Shown here one piece after another: positions 39,068-48,347 of a DNA stretch of 64,000 nucleotides. The notes beneath the pieces were generated by a model, which worked only from the letters and a program-made list of their open reading frames with translations, was not told where the DNA came from and ran no database searches. The stretch is from Pseudomonas sp. Root71 (GTDB taxonomy: Bacteria > Pseudomonadota > Gammaproteobacteria > Pseudomonadales > Pseudomonadaceae), in the NCBI RefSeq assembly GCF_001429045.1, contig NZ_LMHY01000012.1, forward strand, positions 358,753-422,752, written 5' to 3'. How positions within the stretch are numbered: the stretch's first letter is position 1; each line of letters opens with the position of its first letter. The position numbers and the translations under genes were made by a program.

Positions 39068-39892
39068 ATGGAACTTGATCTCTGGACTCAGAGCCTCGTC
39101 ACTGCAATGACTGCGTTGTGGACCAAGGTTGCGAACTTCATTCCGAACCTGTTCGGCGCACTGGTCGTGCTGCTGTTGGGTTTCGTCGTGGCCAAGCTGC
39201 TCGACACCCTGCTGTCGAAATTGCTCGCCAAATTGGGCCTTGATCGCTTGATGGGTGGCACCGGCCTGACCAAGTTGCTGTCCCGCGCAGGGTTGCAAGT
39301 TCCTATTTCGACCCTGATCGGCAAGATCGTCTATTGGTTCGTTCTGCTTATTTTTCTGGTTTCTGCCGCAGAATCCCTTGGCCTTGAGCGAGTTTCAGCT
39401 ACGCTGGACATGCTTGCGTTGTATTTGCCGAAGGTGTTTGGCGCGGCGCTGGTGTTGCTGGTAGGTGTCTTGCTGGCGCAACTGGCCAACGGTCTGGTGC
39501 GTGGAGCGGCAGAAGGCGTGGGTCTGGACTATGCTTCAGGGCTTGGGCGGATTGCCCAGGGCCTGGTGATCATAATCAGTATTTCGGTTGCGATCAGCCA
39601 GTTGGAGGTCAAGACTGACCTGCTGAACCATGTGATTGTGATTGTGTTGATAACCGTTGGTCTGGCGGTAGCGCTGGCCATGGGGTTGGGAAGCCGGGAA
39701 ATTGCCGGCCAGATTCTTGCGGGAATCTACGTGCGTGAGCTGTACCAGGTTGGGCAACAAGTGCGTGTTGGCGAGGTCGAAGGCCAGATCGAAGAGATCG
39801 GCACGGTTAAAACCACATTGCTGACCGATGAGGGTGAGCTAGTCTCTCTTTCCAATCGGATCCTCCTTGAGCAGCATGTGAGTAGCCGCTAA
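39068..39892 (+). CDS. cmpX: Mechanosensitive-channel-like membrane protein CmpX
   Basis: A 274-residue inner-membrane protein of the MscS-related CmpX family. Helices lie at about residues 20-42, 84-105, 120-145 and 165-200. A glycine/alanine-rich pore-like stretch (GLAVALAMGLGSREIAGQILAG) is followed by a small cytoplasmic beta domain (VGEVEGQIEEIGTVKTTLLT). The family is thought to sense membrane tension and to influence SigX activity; the sigX gene follows 90 bases downstream. ATG 39068 is used, although an in-frame TTG at 39062 overlaps the crfX stop. Confidence 0.88.
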   Translation: MELDLWTQSLVTAMTALWTKVANFIPNLFGALVVLLLGFVVAKLLDTLLSKLLAKLGLDRLMGGTGLTKLLSRAGLQVPISTLIGKIVYWFVLLIFLVSAAESLGLERVSATLDMLALYLPKVFGAALVLLVGVLLAQLANGLVRGAAEGVGLDYASGLGRIAQGLVIIISISVAISQLEVKTDLLNHVIVIVLITVGLAVALAMGLGSREIAGQILAGIYVRELYQVGQQVRVGEVEGQIEEIGTVKTTLLTDEGELVSLSNRILLEQHVSSR

Positions 39893-39982
39893 CCCGGCAA
39901 ACCCTGCTAATGTATGCCGCCGCAAAATGCCTGCTCACGCTGGCTGCGGCGGACATTGACCTGACTGTCGGCCCGACTTGTT

Positions 39983-40573
39983 TTGAATAAAGCCCAATCG
40001 TTATCCATGCGCTACGACCCCCGCGAGCTCTCTGATGAGGAGTTGGTCGCGCGCTCGCATACCGAGCTGTTTCACGTAACGCGTGCCTATGAAGAACTGA
40101 TGCGGCGTTACCAGCGAACATTATTTAACGTGTGTGCACGATATCTTGGGAACGATCGCGACGCAGACGATGTCTGTCAGGAGGTCATGTTGAAGGTGCT
40201 GTATGGCCTGAAGAACTTCGAAGGTAAATCGAAGTTCAAGACATGGCTATATAGCATCACGTACAACGAGTGCATCACACAGTATCGAAAGGAACGGCGA
40301 AAGCGTCGCTTGATGGACGCATTGAGTCTTGACCCCCTCGAGGAAGCGTCCGAAGAAAAGACGCCGAAACCTGAGGAAAAAGGTGGACTTGATCGCTGGC
40401 TGGTGTATGTGAACCCGATTGACCGTGAAATTCTGGTGCTACGATTTGTCGCAGAGCTGGAGTTTCAGGAGATCGCAGACATCATGCATATGGGTTTGAG
40501 TGCAACAAAAATGCGGTACAAACGCGCTCTAGATAAATTGCGTGAGAAATTTGCAGGCATTGCTGAAACTTAG
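39983..40573 (+). CDS. sigX: ECF sigma factor SigX
   Basis: A 196-residue ECF sigma factor controlling oprF and membrane-fluidity or fatty-acid genes in Pseudomonas. Region 2 includes YQRTLFNVCARYLGNDRDADD and KSKFKTWLYSITYNEC. Region 4 includes ELEFQEIADIMHMGLSATKM. The linker EEASEEKTPKPEEKGG is typical. There is no anti-sigma gene next to it, consistent with control through CmpX and the membrane. The start is TTG 39983 (NKAQSLSMRYDPREL), matching homologues from memory; an ATG at 40007 is the alternative. Confidence 0.94.
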   Translation: MNKAQSLSMRYDPRELSDEELVARSHTELFHVTRAYEELMRRYQRTLFNVCARYLGNDRDADDVCQEVMLKVLYGLKNFEGKSKFKTWLYSITYNECITQYRKERRKRRLMDALSLDPLEEASEEKTPKPEEKGGLDRWLVYVNPIDREILVLRFVAELEFQEIADIMHMGLSATKMRYKRALDKLREKFAGIAET

Positions 40574-40680
40574 TTCAGCGCAAATATCTCTTACGCGTAG
40601 GCAAGTTCTGTTAGACTTGCCGCCGAGTTGTCCCCCGGTTTGCGGGACTGCTTCACAATCACCAGATGGGGATTTAACGG

Positions 40681-41724
40681 ATGAAACTGAAAAACACCTT
40701 GGGCTTGGCCATTGGTACTCTTATTGCCGCTACTTCGTTCGGCGCATTGGCACAAGGCCAAGGCGCAGTTGAAGGCGAGCTCAACTACGGGAAGAAGTAC
40801 AACGACAGCGTTAACAACGTTGAAGACGGCTACACTCCTGGCGCCTCCATCGGTTACTTCTTGACCGACGACGTATCGTTGAACTTTACCTACAACAACG
40901 ACGACTACACCCGTTCGAACAACGGTACTGGCAATCAGAAAATCGAAGGCGACCAGTTTGGTCTGAACGCTCAGTACCACTTCAACAACGCTGGCGACGC
41001 TCTGCGTCCTTACGTTCAAGGTGGTGTTAAGCACGGCAGCATGACCAACGTAGCCGCTGACGGCCACACCGGTCGTGACCAGTCGACTTTCCTGACTGCT
41101 GGCGCTGGCCTGAAGTACTACTTCCTGGAAAACGTCTACGCTCGTGCTGGCGTAGAAGCTGACTACAAGCTGGACAACGGCCGTTGGGACTACATCCCGT
41201 CCGTAGGTCTGGGTGTTAACTTCGGTGGCGGCAACAAGCCTGTCGCTGCAGCTCCAGCTCCAGAAGTTTGCTCCGACAGCGACAACGACGGCGTTTGCGA
41301 CAACGTTGACAAGTGCCCGGACACCCCGGCCAACGTAACTGTTGACGCTGATGGCTGCCCAGCTGTTGCTGAAGTCGTTCGTGTAGAGCTGGACGTGAAG
41401 TTCGACTTCGACAAGTCGGTAGTCAAGCCAAACAGCTACGGCGACATCAAGAACCTGGCTGACTTCATGAAGCAGTACCCATCCACCACCACTACTGTTG
41501 AAGGTCACACTGACTCCGTCGGTCCTGACGCTTACAACCAGAAACTGTCCGAGCGTCGTGCAAACGCCGTTAAGCAAGTTCTGACCAACCAGTACGGTGT
41601 TGAGTCGTCCCGCGTTCAGTCCGTTGGCTACGGCGAATCCCGCCCAGTTGCTGACAACAAAACTGAAGCTGGTCGCGCTGTTAACCGTCGCGTAGAAGCG
41701 CAGGTTGAAGCTCAAGCTAAGTAA
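40681..41724 (+). CDS. oprF: Major outer-membrane porin OprF
   Basis: A 347-residue OmpA-family porin. The signal peptide ends at FGALA (about 24 residues). An N-terminal eight-strand beta-barrel follows, then a linker with calcium-binding-like repeats and four cysteines (CSDSDNDGVCDNVDKC, DADGCP). The C-terminal peptidoglycan-binding OmpA domain carries VEGHTDSVG and LSERRANAVK. Codon use is strongly biased, as in a highly expressed gene. It follows sigX by 107 bases containing two hairpins, and a strong terminator follows. Confidence 0.97.
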   Translation: MKLKNTLGLAIGTLIAATSFGALAQGQGAVEGELNYGKKYNDSVNNVEDGYTPGASIGYFLTDDVSLNFTYNNDDYTRSNNGTGNQKIEGDQFGLNAQYHFNNAGDALRPYVQGGVKHGSMTNVAADGHTGRDQSTFLTAGAGLKYYFLENVYARAGVEADYKLDNGRWDYIPSVGLGVNFGGGNKPVAAAPAPEVCSDSDNDGVCDNVDKCPDTPANVTVDADGCPAVAEVVRVELDVKFDFDKSVVKPNSYGDIKNLADFMKQYPSTTTTVEGHTDSVGPDAYNQKLSERRANAVKQVLTNQYGVESSRVQSVGYGESRPVADNKTEAGRAVNRRVEAQVEAQAK

Positions 41725-41737
41725 TTAGCTCGCAGCT

Positions 41738-41770
41738 CTGAAAAGCCCGGCTCAGGCCGGGCTTTTCTTT
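41738..41770 (+). terminator. Intrinsic terminator of oprF
   Basis: AAAAGCCCGGC-TCAG-GCCGGGCTTTTC, an 11-base stem with a T-run, 13 bases after the oprF stop. Its A-run also makes it usable for cobA on the minus strand. Confidence 0.92.
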
Positions 41771-41797
41771 GTCTGCGATTTGGTGAAACGGGTGAAA

Positions 41798-42562
41798 CTA
41801 CGCTGACTGATCTGCCGTCATCACAGGCAAATCATGCTGCCACAGGGATTGAGTTGCACTGGCTGCCACTGCACCGATCACCATTATGGCAGGGCTTTTC
41901 AGTTGGAATCTGTAGGCAGCTTCATCCATGTCTGTGAGAGTGCTCCGACATTCCCGTTGATGGGGCAAGGAGGCGTTTTCAATCATGGCCACGGGCGTAT
42001 CCGTCGCCATGCCGCCGGCCAATAGCTGTTCCCGGATTTCACCGAGCTTGGCCACTCCCATGTAAATCACCAACGTCGTTCCGCCTTGGGTCAGTGCCTG
42101 CCAGTTCAATTGGCTGTCGTCCTGGGTGTGTGCGGTGACCAGCGTGACACCACGGGCGACACCGCGCAAAGTCAGCGGAATATCGCATTGCGTTGCCCCC
42201 GCCAGCCCGGCAGTGATGCCGTTGACCAACTCGGCTTCGACCCCACGCTCACGCAACCACTGCGCTTCTTCTCCACCGCGACCGAAAATGCATGGATCGC
42301 CGCCCTTGAGCCGTGCCACGCATTTACCCTGCCGGGCATAACGAAGCATCAGGCGATGGATGAACGCTTGCGGGGTGGAGCGGCAGCCGCCGCGCTTGCC
42401 CACCGGGATGATCCGCGCCCCGGGGCAATGCTCGAGTACCGCGACATTGACCAGGTCATCGATCAGCACCACATCTGCCTCGCGCAAGGCGCGTACCGCT
42501 TTCAATGTGAGCAACTCCGGATCACCCGGGCCCGCACCTACCAGCCAGACTTTTGCACTCAT
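41798..42562 (-). CDS. cobA: Uroporphyrinogen-III C-methyltransferase
   Basis: A 254-residue SUMT that methylates uroporphyrinogen III to precorrin-2 using S-adenosylmethionine. VWLVGAGPGDPELLTLK is the N-terminal signature, VARLKGGDPCIFGRGGEE the second block, and YMGVAKL the third. Here it is the last gene of the nirB-nirD-nitrate reductase unit, starting 10 bases after the reductase stop. Its likely job is supplying siroheme for NirB. The start at 42562 (MSAKVWLVG) is used; the longer in-frame extension overlaps the reductase gene. Confidence 0.94.
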   Translation of the reverse strand: MSAKVWLVGAGPGDPELLTLKAVRALREADVVLIDDLVNVAVLEHCPGARIIPVGKRGGCRSTPQAFIHRLMLRYARQGKCVARLKGGDPCIFGRGGEEAQWLRERGVEAELVNGITAGLAGATQCDIPLTLRGVARGVTLVTAHTQDDSQLNWQALTQGGTTLVIYMGVAKLGEIREQLLAGGMATDTPVAMIENASLPHQRECRSTLTDMDEAAYRFQLKSPAIMVIGAVAASATQSLWQHDLPVMTADQSA

Positions 42563-42572
42563 AGTGTTTTCC

Positions 42573-45290
42573 TCACGAGAAGACGGTGACTGGCTGCGCC
42601 GTGGCAGCCAGCAGGCGTTTGATTTCCGGAACGCAGGACCCGCATTGCGTGCCGCAACCCAGTTCTTGCTTGAGTCCCTGCAAGTCCAGGCCACGGCTGA
42701 TGCCGGCGCAGATCGCGTTCTGGCCGACGTTCTTGCAATTGCACAGGATCTTGTTCGCGTTGACGGGCGCGTCGAGGTTGCCCGGTGGTGCGCTCAGCGG
42801 CGCAAGCAGCCAGCGCCGCAGTTGCTGGTCCGCGCGACCTTCGAGCCACAACCCCTGCAACCAGTGCTGGGCAAGGGTTTCCCCGGCCAGTCGAATGGCA
42901 GTGATCCGGCCATTTTCGATTCGCACGCGCTTGCCAATGGCCCGCCGAGGATCGTCGTAAGCCAGCACCGGGCCATCATCGAGTGCCAGGTTTTTATCGA
43001 TTTCGCTTAGCAGCTCTGCCGCAGGCGCTGAAGTATTGGCCGCCCTTATAAGCAGGGCCGGGCGCTCACGACCAACCAGGCTGAGGCTGACGTAGGAAAA
43101 CGCCTCACAAAGCGGCCGTAGCGTCTCAAAATGCCGTTGAACATCACCCTCGATCAGTGCGAACAGTTTCCAGGGCAGATCCACCGGATCCAGGCGAACG
43201 CCGCTGTGTTTAAGTTCGGGCTGTTTCGACAAAGGATCGAATGCGGGCAGGGTGAGGCTGTTCACCCCGCCCTTGAGAAAACGGTCGCCCCAATGCATCG
43301 GTAAAAAGGCCTGGCCCGGACGCACGCTGTCATCGCTGGCAACTGCGACGATGACTGCGCCACGCCGACTTTTCAGGCTGACCAGATCCCCCGGCTGCAG
43401 GCGATGGCGACGCAGTTCGTCCGGGTGCAGGCTCAACTCCGCTTCGTTGACATGGCCGAACAACTGCGCGGCGGTGCCGGTGCGGCTCATGCCGTGCCAT
43501 TGATCGCGCAGGCGGCCGGTGATCAGGGTCAGCGGGAAGCGTGCATCCCGTTGCTCTTTGGCGGCGCGGTAGGGATCGGCCACGAACTGTGCGCGCCCAT
43601 TGGCAGTGGCGAATACCCCGTCGACGTACAGCCGGGCCGTGCCTTCAACGGCACCCGCAGGGAAGGGCCACTGCTGTGGGCCGAGACGATCGATCAGTGC
43701 ATGGCTGATACCGGACAGATCCAGGTCGCGACCTTGAGTCAGTTGTTTGTATTCGTCAAAGACCTGAGCGGGATTATTAAATTCAAACAGGCTGGTTTGG
43801 CCGGGGCGCAGATGTTTTTCCAGGCGTTGTGCGAAATCTACGGTGATTGCCCAGTCCGGCCGCGCCTCACCCGGTGCGACAATTGCCTGGCGTACGTGGG
43901 AAATGCGCCGCTCGGAGTTGGTCACGCAACCTTCCTTTTCCCCCCAGCTGGCGGCGGGCAGCAAAAGGTCGGCGAACTTCGCGGTTTCAGTGGTGCTGAA
44001 GGCTTCCTGCAACACCACGAACGGGCAGGCTTGCAGCGCTGCGCGCACGGCCGTCTGGTCCGGCATGGATTGCGCGGGGTTGGTACAGGCGATCCACAAC
44101 GCCTTGATCTTGCCATTGCGCACTTGCTCGAACAGTTCGATTGCGGTGAGCCCGGGATTTTCCGGCAGTTGCTCGACGCCCCAGTAGGACGCCACTTGCT
44201 CACGGTGTTGCGGATTGGCGGCGTCACGGTGGCCGGGCAGCAGGTTGGACAAGCTGCCGGTTTCCCTTCCGCCCATGGCATTTGGCTGACCGGTGAGGGA
44301 GAAAGGTCCGGCGCCGGGACGACCGATCTGCCCGGTGGCCAGGTGCAGGTTGATCAGTGCACTGTTTTTCGCGCTGCCGGCGGTGGACTGGTTAAGCCCC
44401 ATGCACCACAGCGACAGAAAGCTCGGTGACGTGCCGATCCACTCGGCACACTGCTGCAATTGCCCGAGACTGATTCCGCAGAGCTGCGAAACCATTTGCG
44501 GCGTGTAGTCACGCACCAGGCTTTTCAGCTCGGCCAGGCCTTCGGTGTGGTCGCGGATGAAGTCACGATCGATCCAGTCTTCCCACAACAGCAGATGCAA
44601 AATCCCATGGAACAGGGCGACATCGGTGCCCGGCAAGATCGCCAGGTGCAGGTCAGCCAGATCGCAGGTGTCTGTGCGACGCGGGTCAATGACGATGACC
44701 TTCATCTGTGGCCGGCGGGATTTGGCGGCTTCCAGCCGGCGAAACAGCACCGGGTGGGCGTAGGCCATGTTGCTGCCGACGATCATCACGCAATCGCTCA
44801 GCTCCAGGTCTTCGTAGCTGCAGGGCGGGGCGTCGGCACCCAGGCTGCGCTTGTAGCCGACGACTGCCGAGGACATGCACAGGCGCGAATTGCTGTCGAT
44901 GTTGTTGGTGCCTACCAGGGCACGTGCCAGCTTGTTGAAGGCGTAGTAGTCCTCGGTCAACAGTTGCCCGGAAATGTAGAACGCCACGCTGTCCGGGCCA
45001 TGCTCGGCAATGGTTGCGGTAAATACACTGGTGGCATGATCGAGGGCGGTATCCCAATCGGTGCGGTGACGGGCCAGGCCTCTACCGAGGCGCAGTTCGG
45101 GGTACAGCGCCCGCGCCGTCAAGTCGCCGGTCAGGTGCAGGGTCGAGCCCTTGCTGCACAGTTTGCCGAAATTGGCCGGGTGCGCCGGGTCGCCGCTGAC
45201 GCCGAGGATGCGCTCGCCGTCGTGCTCGATCAGCACGCCGCAGCCGACCCCGCAGTAACAGCAGGTGGATGCAGTGATCTGGCGGTCCAT
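42573..45290 (-). CDS. Assimilatory nitrate reductase catalytic subunit
   Basis: A 905-residue molybdopterin oxidoreductase reducing nitrate to nitrite in the cytoplasm. The N-terminal [4Fe-4S] cysteines are in CCYCGVGCGV plus a later KLCSKG. Molybdopterin domains follow, including SRLCMSSAV, GSNMAYAHPV and the dinucleotide-binding C-terminal barrel. The last 60 or so residues add a BFD-like [2Fe-2S] domain (CNCKNVG ... GCGTQCGSC), typical of the NasC/NasA type that takes electrons from a flavoprotein or NADH partner. Its ATG overlaps the nirD stop. Confidence 0.95.
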   Translation of the reverse strand: MDRQITASTCCYCGVGCGVLIEHDGERILGVSGDPAHPANFGKLCSKGSTLHLTGDLTARALYPELRLGRGLARHRTDWDTALDHATSVFTATIAEHGPDSVAFYISGQLLTEDYYAFNKLARALVGTNNIDSNSRLCMSSAVVGYKRSLGADAPPCSYEDLELSDCVMIVGSNMAYAHPVLFRRLEAAKSRRPQMKVIVIDPRRTDTCDLADLHLAILPGTDVALFHGILHLLLWEDWIDRDFIRDHTEGLAELKSLVRDYTPQMVSQLCGISLGQLQQCAEWIGTSPSFLSLWCMGLNQSTAGSAKNSALINLHLATGQIGRPGAGPFSLTGQPNAMGGRETGSLSNLLPGHRDAANPQHREQVASYWGVEQLPENPGLTAIELFEQVRNGKIKALWIACTNPAQSMPDQTAVRAALQACPFVVLQEAFSTTETAKFADLLLPAASWGEKEGCVTNSERRISHVRQAIVAPGEARPDWAITVDFAQRLEKHLRPGQTSLFEFNNPAQVFDEYKQLTQGRDLDLSGISHALIDRLGPQQWPFPAGAVEGTARLYVDGVFATANGRAQFVADPYRAAKEQRDARFPLTLITGRLRDQWHGMSRTGTAAQLFGHVNEAELSLHPDELRRHRLQPGDLVSLKSRRGAVIVAVASDDSVRPGQAFLPMHWGDRFLKGGVNSLTLPAFDPLSKQPELKHSGVRLDPVDLPWKLFALIEGDVQRHFETLRPLCEAFSYVSLSLVGRERPALLIRAANTSAPAAELLSEIDKNLALDDGPVLAYDDPRRAIGKRVRIENGRITAIRLAGETLAQHWLQGLWLEGRADQQLRRWLLAPLSAPPGNLDAPVNANKILCNCKNVGQNAICAGISRGLDLQGLKQELGCGTQCGSCVPEIKRLLAATAQPVTVFS

Positions 45291-45607
45291 CAGCCTGCAT
45301 CCCGCAGGGCCAGCATCACCCGGCCATTTTCCACCCGGGCGAGATGGTGGTGGGCACAGCCGATGTCCGGGGCCAGGGCTTCGCCGCTTTCCAGGTCGAT
45401 TTGCCAGTTGTGCAACGGGCAGGCCACCCGCTTGCCGTAGACCAGGCCTTGGGACAACGGGCCGCCCTTATGCGGGCAGCGGTCGTCAAGGGCGAACACT
45501 TCGTCGTCGCTGGTACGAAAAATCGCGATGTCTCCCTTTGGCCCGGCGATGATCCGCGAGCCCAGGGCATTGATCTCTTCCAGTGCGCAGATATCCAGCC
45601 AGTTCAT
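45290..45607 (-). CDS. nirD: Nitrite reductase small subunit
   Basis: A 105-residue Rieske-fold NirD. The ligand region reads DDRCPHKGGPLSQG and ACPLHNWQIDLESG, with the C-x-H and C-x-x-H pairs of a true Rieske [2Fe-2S] site; many NirD proteins lack these, so this copy may bind a cluster. Its ATG overlaps the nirB stop and its stop overlaps the reductase ATG (ATGA both times), giving tight translational coupling. Confidence 0.93.
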   Translation of the reverse strand: MNWLDICALEEINALGSRIIAGPKGDIAIFRTSDDEVFALDDRCPHKGGPLSQGLVYGKRVACPLHNWQIDLESGEALAPDIGCAHHHLARVENGRVMLALRDAG

Positions 45608-48057
45608 GCCAGCACCTCCAGGTTTTTCACGGGGATGACGTCGAATTCTTTTTTCAGCTGGGGCTGTTCCAGGCGCTCCTTCCACGGGTCCTGTTCGAAC
45701 GACAGGGAGAATTGCAGGCGATCATTGAGCGCCTTGCGCCGCTCCGGATCTTCCAGCACGGCTTTCTTGATGTGTTCCATGCCGACCCGTTGCAGGTAGT
45801 GCACGGTGCGTTCGAGGTAGAAAGCTTCTTCGCGATAGAGCTGCAGGAATGCACCGTTGTATTCGCGCACTTCTTCGGCGGTCTTGAGCTTGACGAAGAA
45901 CTCCGCGACCTCGGTCTTGATCCCGCCGTTGCCACCGATGTACATCTCCCAGCCGGAGTCCACACCGATAATTCCCACATCCTTGATACCGGCTTCCGAA
46001 CAGTTGCGCGGGCAACCGGAGACAGCCAGCTTCACCTTGTGCGGCGACCACATGTTGAACAGGTCATGTTCCAGTTCAATGCCAAGTTGTGTGGAGTTCT
46101 GGGTACCAAAGCGGCAGAACTCGCTGCCGACGCAGGTTTTCACCGTGCGGATGGATTTGCCGTAGGCGTGGCCGGACGGCATGTCCAGGTCTTTCCAAAC
46201 CCCTGGCAGGTCTTGTTTGCGAATGCCCAGCAAGTCGATGCGCTGGCCACCGGTGACCTTGACCATCGGCACGTTGTACTTGTCGGCGACGTCGGCAATG
46301 CGCCGCAGCTCTGAAGGATTGGTCACACCGCCCCACATCCGCGGGACTACCGAATAGGTGCCGTCTTTCTGAATGTTGGCGTGGGCGCGTTCGTTGATCA
46401 GGCGCGATTGTGGATCGTCCCTGGCTTCCCCTGGCCAGGTGGAAATCAGGTAGTAGTTGAGCGCCGGGCGGCAGGTGGCGCAGCCGTTGGGTGTGCGCCA
46501 GTTCAGGTAGCTCAGGGTGCCGGCGATGGTCAGCAGGTGCTGCTCGCGGATGGCCTGGCGGATTTGCCCGTGATTGAGATCGCTGCAGCCGCAGATGGCC
46601 TTTTCGCTTTTCGGTTTGACGTCCGCCGCGCCGCCCACGGTATTGATCAGGATCTGTTCGACGAGCCCGGCGCAGGAGCCGCAGGAGCTGGCAGCCTTGG
46701 TGTGTTTCTTGACGTCGTCGACACTGAACAGCCCGTGTTCCTGAATGGCCTTGACGATGGTGCCCTTGCACACGCCGTTGCAGCCGCAGACTTCGGCGGT
46801 GTCGGCCATGCTCATGGCTTTGTCCTGGCCTTGATGTCCTACGTCGCCTAAAGCGTTTTCGCCAAACATCAGATGATCGCGGATCTCGCCAATGGCGTGA
46901 TTCTCACGGATCTGCCGGAAATACCAGCCGCCGTCTGCCGTATCGCCGTACAGGCAGGCGCCGACCAGCACGTCATCCTTGATCACCAGTTTTTTGTAGA
47001 CCCCGCCGATCGGGTCCGAGAGGGTGATGGTCTCGGTGCCTTCACCGCCCATGAAGTCGCCGGCGGAGAACAGGTCGATGCCGGTAACCTTCAATTTGGT
47101 CGAGGTCACCGACCCCTTGTAGGTGGCAAAACCGAGTTGGGCGAGGTGGTTGGCGCAGACCTTGGCCTGTTCGAACAGCGGCGCCACCAAGCCATAGGCG
47201 ATGCCGCGGTGGCTGGCACACTCGCCGATGGCATAAATCCGTGGGTCGTAGGTTTGCAGTGTGTCGTTGACCAGAATCCCGCGGCTGCACGGAATGCCGG
47301 ATTTCTCCGCCAGTTCGGTATTGGGGCGGATGCCGGCGGCCATCACCACCAGGTCGGCGGGGATGATGTCGCCGTTCTTGAATTGCACCGAACCGACCCG
47401 GCCGTTGCCCGCGTCGTGCAAGGCCTGGGTTTGCTCGCACAGGCGAAAATGCAGGCCGCGAGATTCCAGCGCGGATTGCAGCAACTGGCCGCTGGTCTTG
47501 TCCAGTTGCCGTTCCAGCAACCACTCGCCGATATGCACCACGGTCACGTGCATGCCCCGCAGCATCAGGCCGTTGGCGGCTTCCAGGCCGAGCAGGCCGC
47601 CACCGATCACCACGGCGTGCCGATGGGTTTTCGCGGTGTCGATCATGGCCTGGGTGTCGGCGATGTCGCGGTAGCCGATCACGCCTTCAAGGGTGTTGCC
47701 GGGAATGGGCAGGATGAAAGGTGTCGAGCCGGTGGCGATCAGCAGGCGATCGTATTCGGCTTCGCTGCCGTCTTCGGCAATGACCCGGCGCTTGACACGG
47801 TCGATCTCCACCACCTTGCGGTTGAGCAGCAGCTTGATGTTGTTTTCCAGGTACCAGTCCAGGTCGTTGAGCACGATCTCTTCGAAGGTTTGTTCGCCCG
47901 CCAGCACCGGCGACAACAGGATGCGGTTGTAGTTGGTGTGCGGTTCAGCACCGAAGACCGTGATGTCGTACAGCTCAGTGCTCAGTTTGAGCAGCTCTTC
48001 CAGGGTCCGGACCCCGGCCATGCCGTTGCCGATCATCACCAGTTTTAGTTTTTTCAT
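45604..48057 (-). CDS. nirB: NAD(P)H-dependent nitrite reductase large subunit
   Basis: An 817-residue siroheme nitrite reductase producing ammonium. An N-terminal FAD/NAD domain (MIGNGMAGVRTLEELL) carries a second dinucleotide site (HAVVIGGGLLGLEAANGL). BFD-like [2Fe-2S] segments follow (CGCNGVCKGTI and CGSCAGL). The sulfite/nitrite reductase ferredoxin-like domain ends with the siroheme/[4Fe-4S] cysteines in TCVGSEFCRFG and VSGCPRNCSEAG. It is the first gene of the operon and is preceded by a 186-base leader with the NasT-type antitermination structures. Confidence 0.96.
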   Translation of the reverse strand: MKKLKLVMIGNGMAGVRTLEELLKLSTELYDITVFGAEPHTNYNRILLSPVLAGEQTFEEIVLNDLDWYLENNIKLLLNRKVVEIDRVKRRVIAEDGSEAEYDRLLIATGSTPFILPIPGNTLEGVIGYRDIADTQAMIDTAKTHRHAVVIGGGLLGLEAANGLMLRGMHVTVVHIGEWLLERQLDKTSGQLLQSALESRGLHFRLCEQTQALHDAGNGRVGSVQFKNGDIIPADLVVMAAGIRPNTELAEKSGIPCSRGILVNDTLQTYDPRIYAIGECASHRGIAYGLVAPLFEQAKVCANHLAQLGFATYKGSVTSTKLKVTGIDLFSAGDFMGGEGTETITLSDPIGGVYKKLVIKDDVLVGACLYGDTADGGWYFRQIRENHAIGEIRDHLMFGENALGDVGHQGQDKAMSMADTAEVCGCNGVCKGTIVKAIQEHGLFSVDDVKKHTKAASSCGSCAGLVEQILINTVGGAADVKPKSEKAICGCSDLNHGQIRQAIREQHLLTIAGTLSYLNWRTPNGCATCRPALNYYLISTWPGEARDDPQSRLINERAHANIQKDGTYSVVPRMWGGVTNPSELRRIADVADKYNVPMVKVTGGQRIDLLGIRKQDLPGVWKDLDMPSGHAYGKSIRTVKTCVGSEFCRFGTQNSTQLGIELEHDLFNMWSPHKVKLAVSGCPRNCSEAGIKDVGIIGVDSGWEMYIGGNGGIKTEVAEFFVKLKTAEEVREYNGAFLQLYREEAFYLERTVHYLQRVGMEHIKKAVLEDPERRKALNDRLQFSLSFEQDPWKERLEQPQLKKEFDVIPVKNLEVLA

Positions 48058-48126
48058 CAGGTTCTCCGGGGAGCTCAGGCCTGCCTCATCAGGGTTCAGG
48101 CCATGCTCGACAAATTTTGCGCAAAC

Positions 48127-48189
48127 AAAAAAAGGCGTCCCGCTAGTTGCCTAGCGAGGACGCCTTTGTCCTGGTCCCGTTCTCTCGGG
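48127..48189 (-). promoter_or_regulatory. NasT (ANTAR) target leader of the nirB operon
   Basis: In RNA sense (minus strand) P1 is CCCG-AGAGAA-CGGG (48176-48189) and P2 is AGGAC-AAAGGC-GUCCU (48157-48172). Both have 6-base loops with A at position 1 and G at position 4, the ANTAR rule. P2 shares GGCGUCC with the 5' arm of an intrinsic terminator (GGCGUCC ... GGACGCC then U7, 48127-48164), so P2 and the terminator are mutually exclusive. Binding of NasT should allow readthrough into nirB. Confidence 0.85.
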
Positions 48190-48242
48190 AAGTGCAACCT
48201 TCGTCGTTGAAGCCTGCGCTGTATGTCTGTTGCAAGAGGTAA

Positions 48243-48259
48243 TGCAGCGGTTATGCCAA
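48243..48259 (-). promoter_or_regulatory. sigma-54 promoter of the nirB operon
   Basis: In the minus direction TTGGCATAACCGCTGCA gives the -24 GG and -12 GC exactly 10 bases apart. It is close to the consensus TGGCAC-N5-TTGC. Transcription would begin about 45 bases before hairpin P1. Confidence 0.7.
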
Positions 48260-48347
48260 GTCGCTCAAAACCCGTGTTTGTTGGCTTTTTCCCCGTTCAC
48301 AAGGGCGGATACCTGAGGGAATGCACCGATTCAAGGCGCTTTGCCCG

